A stretch of DNA of 64,000 nucleotides from an uncultured Bacteroidota bacterium (lineage in GTDB: Bacteria; Bacteroidota; Bacteroidia; Chitinophagales; Chitinophagaceae): contig CAIRYK010000005.1 in assembly GCA_903882805.1 (NCBI GenBank), positions 1 through 64,000 on the forward strand. Reading direction: 5' to 3'. A model generated the notes under the pieces. The model was not told the origin of the DNA. It made no database searches and saw nothing but the letters and a program-made list of their open reading frames with translations. Numbering within the stretch: the stretch's first letter is position 1; each line of letters starts with the position of its first letter. The translations under genes and the position numbers were made by a program. Shown here one piece after another: positions 51,582 to 60,416 of the stretch.

Positions 51582-52619
51582 CTATTGCTGGTCGGAAAGG
51601 ATACAGTCGATAATAACCTTTGCTGATTCCCTATAATTATAAGTCTCTAACAATGCAGTGGCAGGATGGAAAACAGCTGATACTGATTTTTCTAATGCCT
51701 CGTTGATACTTGTTTCGTTGGTGGGGTTGCAGAAACAGGCATAACCGCTGAATAGCTCATTGTACACAGGTATGTCGGAGCAAACGATTTTGCATCCGTA
51801 ATACAATCCTTCTAATAAGGGAATGCCAAACCCTTCATAAACCGATAATGAGACTACAATTTCCGCATTTCGGTACATGGTGACAAGTTCGTCGTCGGAT
51901 AGGCGTTGGTATATTTTTATATTATTTGCATCCAGTGTTCGTTCATCTACATTGGCGGCTTTAAACACTTTATTTTTATCGCCCACTATTGCCAGTTGAT
52001 AGGTATTTTTCAGCGGACTTTGCAAGAAAGCGGTAATTAGTTTTTGGTGGTTTTTCCGGGTATTAAATGATCCAACCGATAGTATTAATTTTTGCTTCAG
52101 TGTGGAGTAGCCTGGCTGCATATTGGCAGCTATTCCGTTATAGGTAATAGCTATCTTATCAGCATTGGTACGATAGTGGCTTACTATTTCGTTTTTAATC
52201 GTCTGGCTGACTGTGAATATGTGTTTGCTGTTGCGTAACAATCTGGGAATCAAAAAGTTGTACCACATTGCAAACGGACGGGAGTTCCATTCTGGATGGT
52301 GGAAGAATGCCAGATCGTGTAAAGTGAGGTAGTTGTTTGAGTACCTCAGCGGGGCTGTATTGGCGAGATTTACCAATGGTGGATTACCCATCTTTTTCAG
52401 GTATTGCGGTAGATCATATTGCTCCCACAAATGTCCGGTATGGGCGCCTATTTCTATGGCGTTGAGTTCTGTTGCTAAATCATGGTTAATTATTGCTTTT
52501 GGGCTAATAAAAATTACCTCTTGGTATATTTTTTTTATTTGTCTGCTGCATTCAATTCCATACCTTTGCACACCTGAAACCGGTTGTGTAAGGAACCGTG
52601 CATTAACAAATATTTTCAT
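51582..52619 (-). CDS. GT4-type glycosyltransferase
   Basis: The 345-residue protein is a GT-B glycosyltransferase. The N-terminal half has 'GVQRYGIECSRQI' and 'YLTLHDLAFFHHPEWN', with 'HIFTVSQTIKNEIV'. The C-terminal half has 'ILSVGSFNTRKNHQKLITAF', the first donor-binding loop, and 'VSLSVYEGFGIPLLEGLYYGC', the E-x7-E motif region of GT4. It should transfer a sugar to a polysaccharide or lipid precursor. It begins the small polysaccharide locus and is divergent from the Wzm-like permease gene. The donor and linkage are unknown. Confidence 0.9.
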   Translation of the reverse strand: MKIFVNARFLTQPVSGVQRYGIECSRQIKKIYQEVIFISPKAIINHDLATELNAIEIGAHTGHLWEQYDLPQYLKKMGNPPLVNLANTAPLRYSNNYLTLHDLAFFHHPEWNSRPFAMWYNFLIPRLLRNSKHIFTVSQTIKNEIVSHYRTNADKIAITYNGIAANMQPGYSTLKQKLILSVGSFNTRKNHQKLITAFLQSPLKNTYQLAIVGDKNKVFKAANVDERTLDANNIKIYQRLSDDELVTMYRNAEIVVSLSVYEGFGIPLLEGLYYGCKIVCSDIPVYNELFSGYACFCNPTNETSINEALEKSVSAVFHPATALLETYNYRESAKVIIDCILSDQQ

Positions 52620-52678
52620 AATTATAACGGGCTTAGATTTACCAACTCGAGCTGCAATGTATCAACAAAATCCACAAC

Positions 52679-53425
52679 GTGCAAAATATTACGCGCATAT
52701 ATGCCTTAAGCAAACGAAATGTAATATTAAGATACAAAAACTCCTTGGTTGGATTTTTTTGGGGATTTTTCAAACCGTTGCTTTACCTGCTTATTTTTAT
52801 CGTCATATTTAAGTCCAATTCCGGTATAGACCATTATATACTCTACGTTACATCAGGGCTTATTTTCTGGTTTTTCTTTTCCAATGTTACCGGGCAAACG
52901 GTAGGTAGTATTGTAGGGTCGGCCGGTCTCATTAAAGCGCTCAATATTCCTACTTATTTTTTCCCGCTCTCTGAAATGCTCTCAGAGATGTTCAATCTTA
53001 TTCTTACTGTAATGGTATTTCTTGTGTTGATGAACTGGGCGGGTATCATATATGGTTGGCATATGTTGCTTATACTACCTTGTATTTTGTTGTTTAGTTT
53101 ATTCACACTCGGACTCAATTTATTTTTGTGTAGTATCAATGTCTTTTTCCGCGATATTGGCATTATTTGGGGCACCATACAGCCAGCTTTGTTTTTTCTT
53201 ACGCCTATAGCCTATGCTGAGTCGAACATACAACCGCAATACAAACTGATTGTTAGTCTCAATCCTATATATGCGTTTATAAAACTGGGCAGGAGTATTT
53301 TTTACGATCATGCAGCGCCGCCTGCAGAAATGTGGATTAATTGCCTGATTATTTCGGTTGCGATGTATATTACAGGCCACTTTGTGTTTTACAAATTGAA
53401 GAATCAGTTTATTTCAGCCATTTAA
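52679..53425 (+). CDS. ABC-2 polysaccharide export permease (Wzm-like)
   Basis: The 248-residue permease has six membrane helices and the N-terminal 'YKNSLVGFFWGFFKPLLYLLIF', typical of Wzm/TagG exporters of O-antigen or related glycans. It uses a GTG start 'MQNITRIYALSKRNVILRY'. The partner ATPase begins eight bases after its stop, a classic wzm-wzt pair. It should move an undecaprenyl-linked polysaccharide across the inner membrane. A smaller open frame that overlaps the start is a shadow. Confidence 0.9.
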   Translation: MQNITRIYALSKRNVILRYKNSLVGFFWGFFKPLLYLLIFIVIFKSNSGIDHYILYVTSGLIFWFFFSNVTGQTVGSIVGSAGLIKALNIPTYFFPLSEMLSEMFNLILTVMVFLVLMNWAGIIYGWHMLLILPCILLFSLFTLGLNLFLCSINVFFRDIGIIWGTIQPALFFLTPIAYAESNIQPQYKLIVSLNPIYAFIKLGRSIFYDHAAPPAEMWINCLIISVAMYITGHFVFYKLKNQFISAI

Positions 53426-53433
53426 AACCAGCA

Positions 53434-54162
53434 ATGAGCGCTAATACAATAATCAAGGTAGATAATGTGCACGTTAGCTTCTGGCAAAACAATGTCGGGG
53501 TGTACTCGCTTAAAGACCTGATTACGCAACGCAAAAGTCCGTTTAAGTCTAAGACTATACTCAACAACATATCTGTGCATATAGAGCGCGGAGAAAGTAT
53601 GGGTATACTGGGCAGAAACGGATCGGGTAAAAGTACGCTGTTGCGCACCATTGCCGGAATTATCAAACCCGATAAAGGCTCAGTTGTTGTAAATGGTACA
53701 TTTGCACCCATATTGGCCATAGGCGCAGGTTTGGAACAGGAACTTACCGGTTATGAAAACATTGCAATGTTGTTGGCGCTTTATGGCACCGAACGTAAAA
53801 ACAGCAATGCAATAGAGAATATTCGCGATTTTTCTGAATTAAGCGACGAGGTGCTAAGAATGCCGGTAAAACAATATTCTTCGGGTATGACAGCGCGGCT
53901 CGCGTTTTCTATATCGCTCGCCAACAATGCGGATATTCTCATAATTGATGAGGTGTTGGCGGTAGGCGATCAGGGTTTTCAGGCAAAGTGCATGGATAAA
54001 ATTCATCAGATAAAAAAACAAGGCACAACCATTTTATTTGTATCCCACTTTCCCGAGGGCGTGCTTGCCATATGCGATAATGCCATACTTATGGAGGCCG
54101 GGCAGATCACGCACCGGGGTACCGCAAAAGATATCTGCGAAAATTACAAGCAGTTGTTTTAG
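53434..54162 (+). CDS. ABC polysaccharide export ATPase (Wzt-like, short form)
   Basis: The ATG at 53434 gives 242 residues; the open frame extends 31 codons into the permease gene but that part has no ATPase character. It has Walker A (GRNGSGKST), signature 'YSSGMTARLA', Walker B (ILIIDEVLAVGD) and a switch His (SHFPEG). It lacks the C-terminal carbohydrate-recognition domain of Wzt proteins that bind specific glycan ends. This short form is closer to TagH or KpsT-type ATPases, so it probably exports a chain without end-recognition. It pairs with the permease eight bases upstream, and the GT2 gene follows 46 bases later. Confidence 0.92.
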   Translation: MSANTIIKVDNVHVSFWQNNVGVYSLKDLITQRKSPFKSKTILNNISVHIERGESMGILGRNGSGKSTLLRTIAGIIKPDKGSVVVNGTFAPILAIGAGLEQELTGYENIAMLLALYGTERKNSNAIENIRDFSELSDEVLRMPVKQYSSGMTARLAFSISLANNADILIIDEVLAVGDQGFQAKCMDKIHQIKKQGTTILFVSHFPEGVLAICDNAILMEAGQITHRGTAKDICENYKQLF

Positions 54163-54208
54163 CATCTTTTGATGCGTCTCGTGTTTTAGTATTTACATTT
54201 GCCAGCCA

Positions 54209-56035
54209 ATGGGTAGAGACATCTCAAAAATATTTGGCTCAGGTGCGCTTAAGCGACTGTTTTGGCTGTCTTATTTTGTGCTCACACCCGATGGTTTTGC
54301 TATAGCAAAGAAAATAGTACGCCGCAAGTTGATAAGCGCTGGTTTTATTAAAGCCCCAATGCCCGACTACAATGCTGTAGCCCAAGCCCGACTTACTAAT
54401 CAGGCAATATCAAAAAGGTATAACGATGGGCAATATTTGCTTCGTAGTCAACCAAAAATTAGCATTATTGTCGTTGGCGATTCCGATTTTGAAAAGGCAA
54501 AAAGTGTAATAGTAGCATTTGCAATCCAAAACTATAGCAATTGGGAACTATGGTATATAGGAGATTCGGTAATTGCAGGGCAGATGTGTGCGCTTAAATC
54601 GGAAAATTTTGTTGCTACGTCGCTTATTCAATGGGTGTACTATGATGATAATATATCGAAGGTTGATGCAGCTAAAACCGCATTAAAGCAGGCGTCTGGC
54701 GATTTTGTGTTAACGATAACCAACGCCAGCCTGCCAACGCGCGATTGTTTGTTTGAAATGGTAAAAATGCTCAATGCTGTGCCGACGACGCAAGTAGTAT
54801 ATGCCGATACGGATGAGATTGATAGCGGAGGGAATTACAGCAATCCCTACTACAATCCCGATTGGTCGCCGGATACGCTGCTGAGCCGTAACTATATAGG
54901 TAATGCGCTAATGGTGGAGCGAGCGTTGTTATTAGAAGTTGGCGGATACAGCCGGGGATTTGATTCCGCCTTTATTTACGATTTGGCGCTAAGGGCAACT
55001 GAGCGTACAACGCATATAGCACATGTATCGGAGGCGTTATTTCATGATATCTCACCTAAAGCGCCTTTATCTGTTGCAGAAGTAGATAACCAGCTCAGCG
55101 CATTGCAAGATGCAACTACCCGCAGAGGTACACCTGCTGCGGTTACTGCCGTAGGCAATGGTGTGTTTTACATGCAATATCATCTTGCTGCAATGGGAAA
55201 GGTGAGTATCATAATTCCGTCAAGAGATCAGGCGGCAATGCTGAAAGTACTTATAGATTCTATAATTAAGCTTACCGAATACCCTGATTATGAACTGATT
55301 GTACTCGATAATAATAGCATTACGGTCGATTTTTTTAATTTAATGACGCATTACGAGCAGCTATTGCCGGGTAGGGTTATGTGCATCAAGGCTTCATTTC
55401 CTTTCAATTTTTCAAAACTCATAAATATTGGAGCTGCATACGCCACAGGCGAATACCTGCTGTTGCTGAACAATGATATCGAAGTTACTCAGCCCAACTG
55501 GATGACCAATTTGGCGGCGTATGCACAGTTGCCACACATAGGGGCTGTTGGCTGTAAGCTGTTGTACGAAAATGGAGCCATTCAACACGCTGGTATAGCG
55601 CTGGGCATCAATGGCGATGCCGGGCATTTGCATGTGGGTGAGTCCGGAGATAGTTCCGGTTATTTTAATAGCGTAGCGGGAGTTACTAATTACTCGGCAG
55701 TAACAGGGGCTTGCCTTATGGTTGAAAAGGGAAAATATGTAGCCGTAGGCGGTATGGATGAGGATTTACCCATGGAGTTTAACGATATAGACTTTTGTTT
55801 GAAACTGCATAAAGCCGGATATTTCAATGTATACCTACCCTCAGTAACATTATATCATTACGAATCGGCTTCTCGTGGGCATCCATACCTGAGTAAAAAA
55901 GCCTGGACACAACGCCAGCACGATCTGGGTGTTTTTAAAACTAAGTGGAGTGTATGGATAGCTAACGATCCTTTTTACAATCGCCATCTTAGTCGCACGC
56001 ACACCGATTGCCGAATTGGGGATGTAGTTAATTAG
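54209..56035 (+). CDS. Two-domain family 2 glycosyltransferase
   Basis: The 608-residue protein carries two GT-A domains in a row. The first (about 85-305) has 'PKISIIVVGDSDFEKAK', a DxD-containing 'YADTDEIDSGG' and 'NPDWSPDTLLSRNYIGNALMV'. The second (about 335-590) has 'GKVSIIIPSRDQAAMLK', 'LLLLNNDIEVTQPNWM' and 'NDIDFCLKLHKAGY'. This is the common bacterial two-domain GT2 that extends LPS or polysaccharide chains. No membrane helix is obvious. It lies downstream of the Wzm/Wzt pair and probably makes part of the exported glycan. Acceptor and linkage cannot be told. Confidence 0.92.
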   Translation: MGRDISKIFGSGALKRLFWLSYFVLTPDGFAIAKKIVRRKLISAGFIKAPMPDYNAVAQARLTNQAISKRYNDGQYLLRSQPKISIIVVGDSDFEKAKSVIVAFAIQNYSNWELWYIGDSVIAGQMCALKSENFVATSLIQWVYYDDNISKVDAAKTALKQASGDFVLTITNASLPTRDCLFEMVKMLNAVPTTQVVYADTDEIDSGGNYSNPYYNPDWSPDTLLSRNYIGNALMVERALLLEVGGYSRGFDSAFIYDLALRATERTTHIAHVSEALFHDISPKAPLSVAEVDNQLSALQDATTRRGTPAAVTAVGNGVFYMQYHLAAMGKVSIIIPSRDQAAMLKVLIDSIIKLTEYPDYELIVLDNNSITVDFFNLMTHYEQLLPGRVMCIKASFPFNFSKLINIGAAYATGEYLLLLNNDIEVTQPNWMTNLAAYAQLPHIGAVGCKLLYENGAIQHAGIALGINGDAGHLHVGESGDSSGYFNSVAGVTNYSAVTGACLMVEKGKYVAVGGMDEDLPMEFNDIDFCLKLHKAGYFNVYLPSVTLYHYESASRGHPYLSKKAWTQRQHDLGVFKTKWSVWIANDPFYNRHLSRTHTDCRIGDVVN

Positions 56036-56061
56036 CTGTTTTTTTCAAACCTTTTTGGCGC

Positions 56062-56069
56062 TATTTTTG
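56062..56069 (+). promoter_or_regulatory. -7 box (TATTTTTG) of the NTF2-like gene
   Basis: TATTTTTG is an exact -7 match, seven bases before the ATG at 56077. This again suggests a leaderless or nearly leaderless message. No -33 TTTG at the right distance. Confidence 0.5.
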
Positions 56070-56076
56070 CCGCATC

Positions 56077-56550
56077 ATGACTGCAGAAACAAACATGCCT
56101 ACCGAAGAAAGTAAAGTAATACTTATATACCGTTCATTTATCAGCCAGTGGAACAAGCGCAATGCGCCAGGTATGGCTGGGTTATTCTCCAAAAGCGGAC
56201 TTTACATTGGTTTCGATGGTAGCCAGCTAAATGGCCAAAAAGAGATACACGACGTGTTTAGCGATGTATTTGCTCACTTTCCTACAGCGGCCTATGTTTC
56301 TATTGTAAAGACAACTGCGTTGCTCAATGCCGATAGCGCCTTGCTTACTGCGGTAGTTGGTATGACTCCGGAAGGACAAACTGATATTGCGCCAGCCGCA
56401 AATGCCATCCAATGCATGATGGCAGTAAAGGAGAATGGGGAGTGGCGTATAGCTTCGCTGCAAAATACGCCTGCAGCATTTCACGGCCGTCCCGAGTTGA
56501 GCGAGCAGTTAAGCGCAGATCTGCGTCATGCGTTACATTTAGGCAACTAA
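56077..56550 (+). CDS. NTF2-like protein (DUF4440/SgcJ family), unknown
   Basis: The 157-residue protein has the NTF2-like plan: an N-terminal helix 'ESKVILIYRSFISQWNKRN', strand 'GMAGLFSKSGLYIGFDGSQLNGQKEI', 'DVFAHFPTAAY' and the C-terminal sheet 'MAVKENGEWRIASLQN'. It matches the SgcJ/EcaC-type 'nuclear transport factor 2 family' group. Members include enzymes and binding proteins of varied use, and no catalytic residue can be named. There is no signal peptide. It sits between the GT2 gene and lpxK, probably as its own unit. Confidence 0.88.
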   Translation: MTAETNMPTEESKVILIYRSFISQWNKRNAPGMAGLFSKSGLYIGFDGSQLNGQKEIHDVFSDVFAHFPTAAYVSIVKTTALLNADSALLTAVVGMTPEGQTDIAPAANAIQCMMAVKENGEWRIASLQNTPAAFHGRPELSEQLSADLRHALHLGN

Positions 56551-56560
56551 TGATTTGCTA

Positions 56561-57679
56561 CTAATACCCGCCTAATTGTTCCATCTCAGCAATATTCTCA
56601 GCTATAGTTTTTTCTACATAGCCAATAGCAATTTGGTCGAATTCCGGTCCTTGGTCGAATAGTACATTTATGGCTATGGGCAATACTACTATAGGTATAT
56701 CCCACGCCCTTAGCTTATCGAAATGAAGGTGTAGTCTTGCCGCGTCTTTTTCGGTAGTTACTATAATTTTGTTTTCAAGGTTCCAGTTTTGGTAGGCAGT
56801 TTTTATTTCTTCGAGATCGGCGCTTACAAAGTAATGGTGGTCTTTGTAGGTGAGCACATGCACCTCGCCACTCATCTGTTTCAGGAAACCAACCAATGGT
56901 TCCGGGCGGGCAATACCGCATACAAGCACAGCATTTTTGTCGCCTATATACACTTCTTCGTTGGTGAAGAAGTTGTAGGGATTCATATACTCAATGCCGG
57001 TGAAAAACACGCGCTGATGAGGTAGGGGCGCAATGTTTTTTATAATTTCCTGCGCCTTTGCTCTTGTCAGGTCTTGCGGGCACTTCGATACTACAATTAC
57101 ATTTGCACGGCCGGCTGCGCTGCGCCCCTCGCGAAGGCTACCGAAAGGTAATATATGGTCGGTATAAAACGGGCGCGAATAATCGGTAATGAGTATGTTT
57201 AGTCCTGCTTTTACAGAGCGGTGCTGGTAGGCGTCGTCCAGAATTATCACATCTATATTGGGTCGGGCTTGCAGCAGTGCGGGTATGCCTATCATACGTT
57301 CCTCGGCTACGCTCACTACAAGTTCCGGAAATTTCAGGTGGTATTGCATGGGTTCATCGCCTATGCGCAGGGCATTCGTCCTTTCGTCGGCCACTAAAAA
57401 GCCCTGAGTGTGTCTTTTGTATCCGCGGCTCATTGTGGCTACCCTGAACTGGTATTGCAGCAATCGTACCAGATACTCTACATGGGGTGTTTTTCCCGTG
57501 CCGCCGGTAGATAGGTTTCCAATTGTGATGACAGGAACGCTGAAACCAATGGAGGAAAAAAACTGTGCGTCGTACATCCGGTTGCGCAGCCAAACAATAG
57601 CGCCGTATAAGAGTGCAAATGGATACAGGAATACGCGTACTATGGAGAATATATAATAAAGGAGATTTTTTTGGGGCAT
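56561..57679 (-). CDS. lpxK: Tetraacyldisaccharide 4'-kinase
   Basis: LpxK phosphorylates the 4' position of the lipid A precursor, a late step of LPS assembly at the inner membrane. The 372-residue protein has an N-terminal membrane helix (VRVFLYPFALLYGAIVWL), Walker A 'GNLSTGGTGKTPHVEYL', and 'DVIILDDAYQHRSVK' with the catalytic Asp pair. 'VVTTEKDAARL' near the C-terminus fits the family. The length is usual. It is transcribed alone, close to the polysaccharide locus, which supports an envelope-building neighbourhood. Confidence 0.95.
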   Translation of the reverse strand: MPQKNLLYYIFSIVRVFLYPFALLYGAIVWLRNRMYDAQFFSSIGFSVPVITIGNLSTGGTGKTPHVEYLVRLLQYQFRVATMSRGYKRHTQGFLVADERTNALRIGDEPMQYHLKFPELVVSVAEERMIGIPALLQARPNIDVIILDDAYQHRSVKAGLNILITDYSRPFYTDHILPFGSLREGRSAAGRANVIVVSKCPQDLTRAKAQEIIKNIAPLPHQRVFFTGIEYMNPYNFFTNEEVYIGDKNAVLVCGIARPEPLVGFLKQMSGEVHVLTYKDHHYFVSADLEEIKTAYQNWNLENKIIVTTEKDAARLHLHFDKLRAWDIPIVVLPIAINVLFDQGPEFDQIAIGYVEKTIAENIAEMEQLGGY

Positions 57680-57858
57680 AATGCAAAGAACGGCAAAATA
57701 GTTGTTCTGTTGTTTCGAGAACCTAAAATAGCCTGATAATGGATGGCTATGGCGAAATAACTAATTGTAAAACCTGTTGATAAATAATTTCTGTACACCA
57801 ATAATGGTGTACATCATATCAACTTTTCGCCGTAATTTGCGCCGTTATTTAATCAATT

Positions 57859-58998
57859 ATGAACTTCCAACTTACAGAAGAACAGATAGCGGTACAATTG
57901 GCGGCACGCGATTTTGCCCGCAACGAATTGTTACCCGGCGTGATAGAGCGCGATGAGAAACAGAAATTTCCGGCGGAGCAAATCCAGAAACTGGGCGAGC
58001 TGGGATTTATGGGTATGATGGTGGATCCAAAGTACGGCGGATCGGGTATGGATACCATATCTTATGTGCTTGCTATGGAAGAAATTTCTAAGATAGATGC
58101 TTCGGCGTCTGTGTGCATGAGCGTAAACAACTCGCTTGTATGCTGGGGTTTGGAAAAATACGGTAACGAAGAGCAAAAGCAAAAATACCTTACCGAGCTT
58201 GCTTCGGGCAGAAAGATAGGCGCGTTTTTGCTGAGCGAACCAGAAGCTGGTTCAGATGCAACTTCGCAGCGCACAACAGCCGAAGATATGGGCGACTATT
58301 ACCTGCTCAATGGTACCAAAAACTGGATCACTAATGGTAACTCAGCTTCTTACTACTTGGTTATTGCGCAAACTTATCCCGACAAAAAACACAAGGGTAT
58401 CAATGCGTTGATTGTTGAAAAAAATAGTCCGGGCGTAACGGTTGGCGCTAAAGAAAATAAGCTGGGTATACGCGGTAGCGATACGCACAGCATTATGTTT
58501 CAGGATGTAAAAGTGCCAAAAGCTAACCGCATAGGCGACGATGGATTTGGTTTCACTTTTGCAATGAAGGTTTTGGCAGGCGGTCGTATTGGTATTGCTG
58601 CGCAGGCATTGGGTATTGCCAGCGGCGCTTACGAACTGGCGTTGAAATATTCAAAAGAGCGTAAAGCATTTGGTACAGAAATTTCTAACCATCAGGCTAT
58701 AGCGTTCAAGCTGGCTGATATGGCTACTGAAATTGAAGCAGCTCGTTTGCTGGTATTCAAAGCTGCCTGGACAAAAGATCAGGGCGAAGATTATGTGCTT
58801 GCTGCATCTATGGCAAAATTGTATGCTTCAGACATTGCGCAACGCGTAACTAATGAGGCTATTCAGGTGCATGGCGGTTATGGCTATGTAAAAGAATTCC
58901 ATGTTGAACGTTTGATGCGCGACGCAAAGATCACGCAGATATACGAAGGCACAAACGAGGTACAGCGTATAGTCATCAGCAGATCAGTACTTAAGTAA
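57859..58998 (+). CDS. Acyl-CoA dehydrogenase
   Basis: The 379-residue FAD enzyme introduces a trans-2 double bond into acyl-CoA in beta-oxidation. It has 'VCMSVNNSLVCWGLEKYG', the FAD/substrate signature 'GAFLLSEPEAGSDATS', 'LNGTKNWITNG', 'GIRGSDTHSIMFQDV' and the C-terminal 'QVHGGYGYVKEFHVERLMRD' with 'IYEGTNEVQRIVI', where the Glu of YEGT is the expected base. The length matches short-chain acyl-CoA (butyryl-type) dehydrogenases. It is transcribed alone and ends at a hairpin. An electron-transfer flavoprotein is not encoded nearby. Confidence 0.95.
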   Translation: MNFQLTEEQIAVQLAARDFARNELLPGVIERDEKQKFPAEQIQKLGELGFMGMMVDPKYGGSGMDTISYVLAMEEISKIDASASVCMSVNNSLVCWGLEKYGNEEQKQKYLTELASGRKIGAFLLSEPEAGSDATSQRTTAEDMGDYYLLNGTKNWITNGNSASYYLVIAQTYPDKKHKGINALIVEKNSPGVTVGAKENKLGIRGSDTHSIMFQDVKVPKANRIGDDGFGFTFAMKVLAGGRIGIAAQALGIASGAYELALKYSKERKAFGTEISNHQAIAFKLADMATEIEAARLLVFKAAWTKDQGEDYVLAASMAKLYASDIAQRVTNEAIQVHGGYGYVKEFHVERLMRDAKITQIYEGTNEVQRIVISRSVLK

Positions 58999-59023
58999 TT
59001 ATTTATTACAGCATTATAATAAA

Positions 59024-59051
59024 GCGACCTGAACGTTATTGTTCAGGTCGC
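59024..59051. terminator. Terminator of the acyl-CoA dehydrogenase gene
   Basis: GCGACCTGAAC (59024-59034) and GTTCAGGTCGC (59041-59051) form a perfect 11-bp stem with a six-base loop. It lies 25 bases after the stop and between convergent genes. The following ATTGTTATGTGAT is identical to part of the hairpin at 11-62. Confidence 0.7.
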
Positions 59052-59100
59052 ATTGTTATGTGATGTCTACCTATCGTTGTTAGATAAGCGCTTAATCCCC

Positions 59101-59562
59101 TTAATTGTAGTTTACATAGAAAGTTCCCTCGGTAATATCAAAGCTATCTGTTATAAAATGGAAAGCCCCGCCTACCATGCTATCGTTTATGGCCTGAATG
59201 GTTATTTTTCCGTCGCGTGCTCCCTGCTTATCTGCAAATACATTAAAGTCGAGCGCCATAAAAGCGGAGTCTTTTGAAGAAGGAACAATGTATGTACTTC
59301 GCGATTTGAAATTGTTGATAACAAGTTTTATGCTTTTACCGGTTGTGTCGTAACCCGATACCTCGATATAGTGCATTCCACCTAGAAGACTCATATGCGA
59401 TACGTAGTTTGCCTCCCATGCTACGCCGTTTATTTTTGCGTGCATACCTGCCGGTATTACCGGGTCCGGTTTAGCCGGAGGGTCAGTTATTTCGTCTTTT
59501 ACGCACGAGCCTAAAAATACTAATGCCATAAAAACGGGTATTAGTTTTGCGTAATGCATCAT
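59101..59562 (-). CDS. Lipoprotein, unknown
   Basis: The 153-residue protein has a lipoprotein signal ending in LGSCVKDE (Cys20) and a Pro-rich linker (DPPAKPDPVIPAG). A beta-rich mature part with 'YIEVSGYDTTGKSIKLVI' follows. No enzyme motif is present. This resembles the DUF6252-type lipoproteins of Bacteroidota, though I cannot be sure. It should be exposed in the periplasm or on the surface. It converges with the acyl-CoA dehydrogenase gene and is divergent from the GNAT gene. Confidence 0.7.
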   Translation of the reverse strand: MMHYAKLIPVFMALVFLGSCVKDEITDPPAKPDPVIPAGMHAKINGVAWEANYVSHMSLLGGMHYIEVSGYDTTGKSIKLVINNFKSRSTYIVPSSKDSAFMALDFNVFADKQGARDGKITIQAINDSMVGGAFHFITDSFDITEGTFYVNYN

Positions 59563-59697
59563 TTGGTAGCTTTTTTGCTAAAATAGTACTTTCGGCCAAT
59601 ACCTAATGCTTGTTACCAATCATTAACCAGTTGTTGAGAAACTTCTCGCTGTCGTTTGTATTTATACGTTTTTCAACTTCTGCACAGGGTGATATGC

Positions 59698-59705
59698 TAT
59701 ATTTG
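59698..59705 (+). promoter_or_regulatory. -7 box (TATATTTG) of the GNAT gene
   Basis: TATATTTG exactly matches TAnnTTTG and lies 25 bases before the ATG at 59731. No clear -33 element. Confidence 0.5.
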
Positions 59706-59730
59706 CTGCTAAAGTAAATCCCTACAGTAT

Positions 59731-60327
59731 ATGAGTTGGATACAACATCCTGTAATTTTAGAAGGCAAGCGCATAAGGCTAATTCCATTGGAACATAGTC
59801 ATATTGATGAGTTGGCTGCTGTTGCAGCCGATGAGCGGATATGGGAGTATATGTCTATAAATTGCGCTGAACGTAGCAAGATAGAGCGCCACCTGAAAAG
59901 CGCGATCCTAAAGCGCGCTACCGGCGAACAGTATCCGTTTACGGTAGTAGATAAGGTCACGGGTAAAATGATTGGCAGTACGTTGTTTCATAACATAGTG
60001 GCCGATCATAGAAAACTGGAGATAGGGTGGACTTGGTATGCACCTGAATATTGGCGAACCGGCTACAACAGGGAGTGTAAATTGGCGCTATTAACTCATT
60101 GTTTTGAGGTCTTGAAAACAATACGCGTTCAGCTGGTTACTGATGTCAATAATGTGCGCAGCGCTACGGCTATAGCGGGTATCGGGGCTACATTTGAAGG
60201 GGTGTTGCGCAATGAGCGCATCCGTATGAATGGCGCATTTCGGCATACAGCCATGTATAGCATTATAGAGGAAGAGTGGCCGAAAGTGAAGCTAAAGCTG
60301 GAGGCCGATCTCGAGGCATACAAATAG
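59731..60327 (+). CDS. GNAT acetyltransferase (RimJ/RimL type)
   Basis: The 198-residue protein fits the RimJ/RimL group of GNAT acetyltransferases: 'LEGKRIRLIPLEHSHIDEL' at the start, strand 4 'LEIGWTWYAPEYWRTGYNRECK' which holds the acetyl-CoA-binding loop, and 'VRSATAIAGIGATFEGVLRNERI'. It acetylates the amino end of a protein or another amine; the target is unknown. It is transcribed alone and ends at a strong hairpin shared with the RNase Y gene. It is not a close paralog of the GNAT at 21.2 kb. Confidence 0.92.
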   Translation: MSWIQHPVILEGKRIRLIPLEHSHIDELAAVAADERIWEYMSINCAERSKIERHLKSAILKRATGEQYPFTVVDKVTGKMIGSTLFHNIVADHRKLEIGWTWYAPEYWRTGYNRECKLALLTHCFEVLKTIRVQLVTDVNNVRSATAIAGIGATFEGVLRNERIRMNGAFRHTAMYSIIEEEWPKVKLKLEADLEAYK

Positions 60328-60360
60328 CGAATAGTTTTTCCTGACAACTTTTTGCAATAA

Positions 60361-60394
60361 GAAAGGGGGTAATCCGTGCGGATTACCCCCTTTC
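60361..60394. terminator. Bidirectional terminator, 16-bp stem
   Basis: Bases 60361-60376 and 60379-60394 are perfect inverted repeats rich in G and C at the core (GGGGGTAATCCG). It separates the convergent GNAT and RNase Y genes. Confidence 0.8.
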
Positions 60395-60416
60395 CTATTT
60401 ATTACGATTGTGCAGC

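Noticed and set aside
57354-57686. 110-codon minus-strand frame that overlaps lpxK in another frame
   Set aside because: It lies in a second frame of a well-supported kinase gene and has no independent support.
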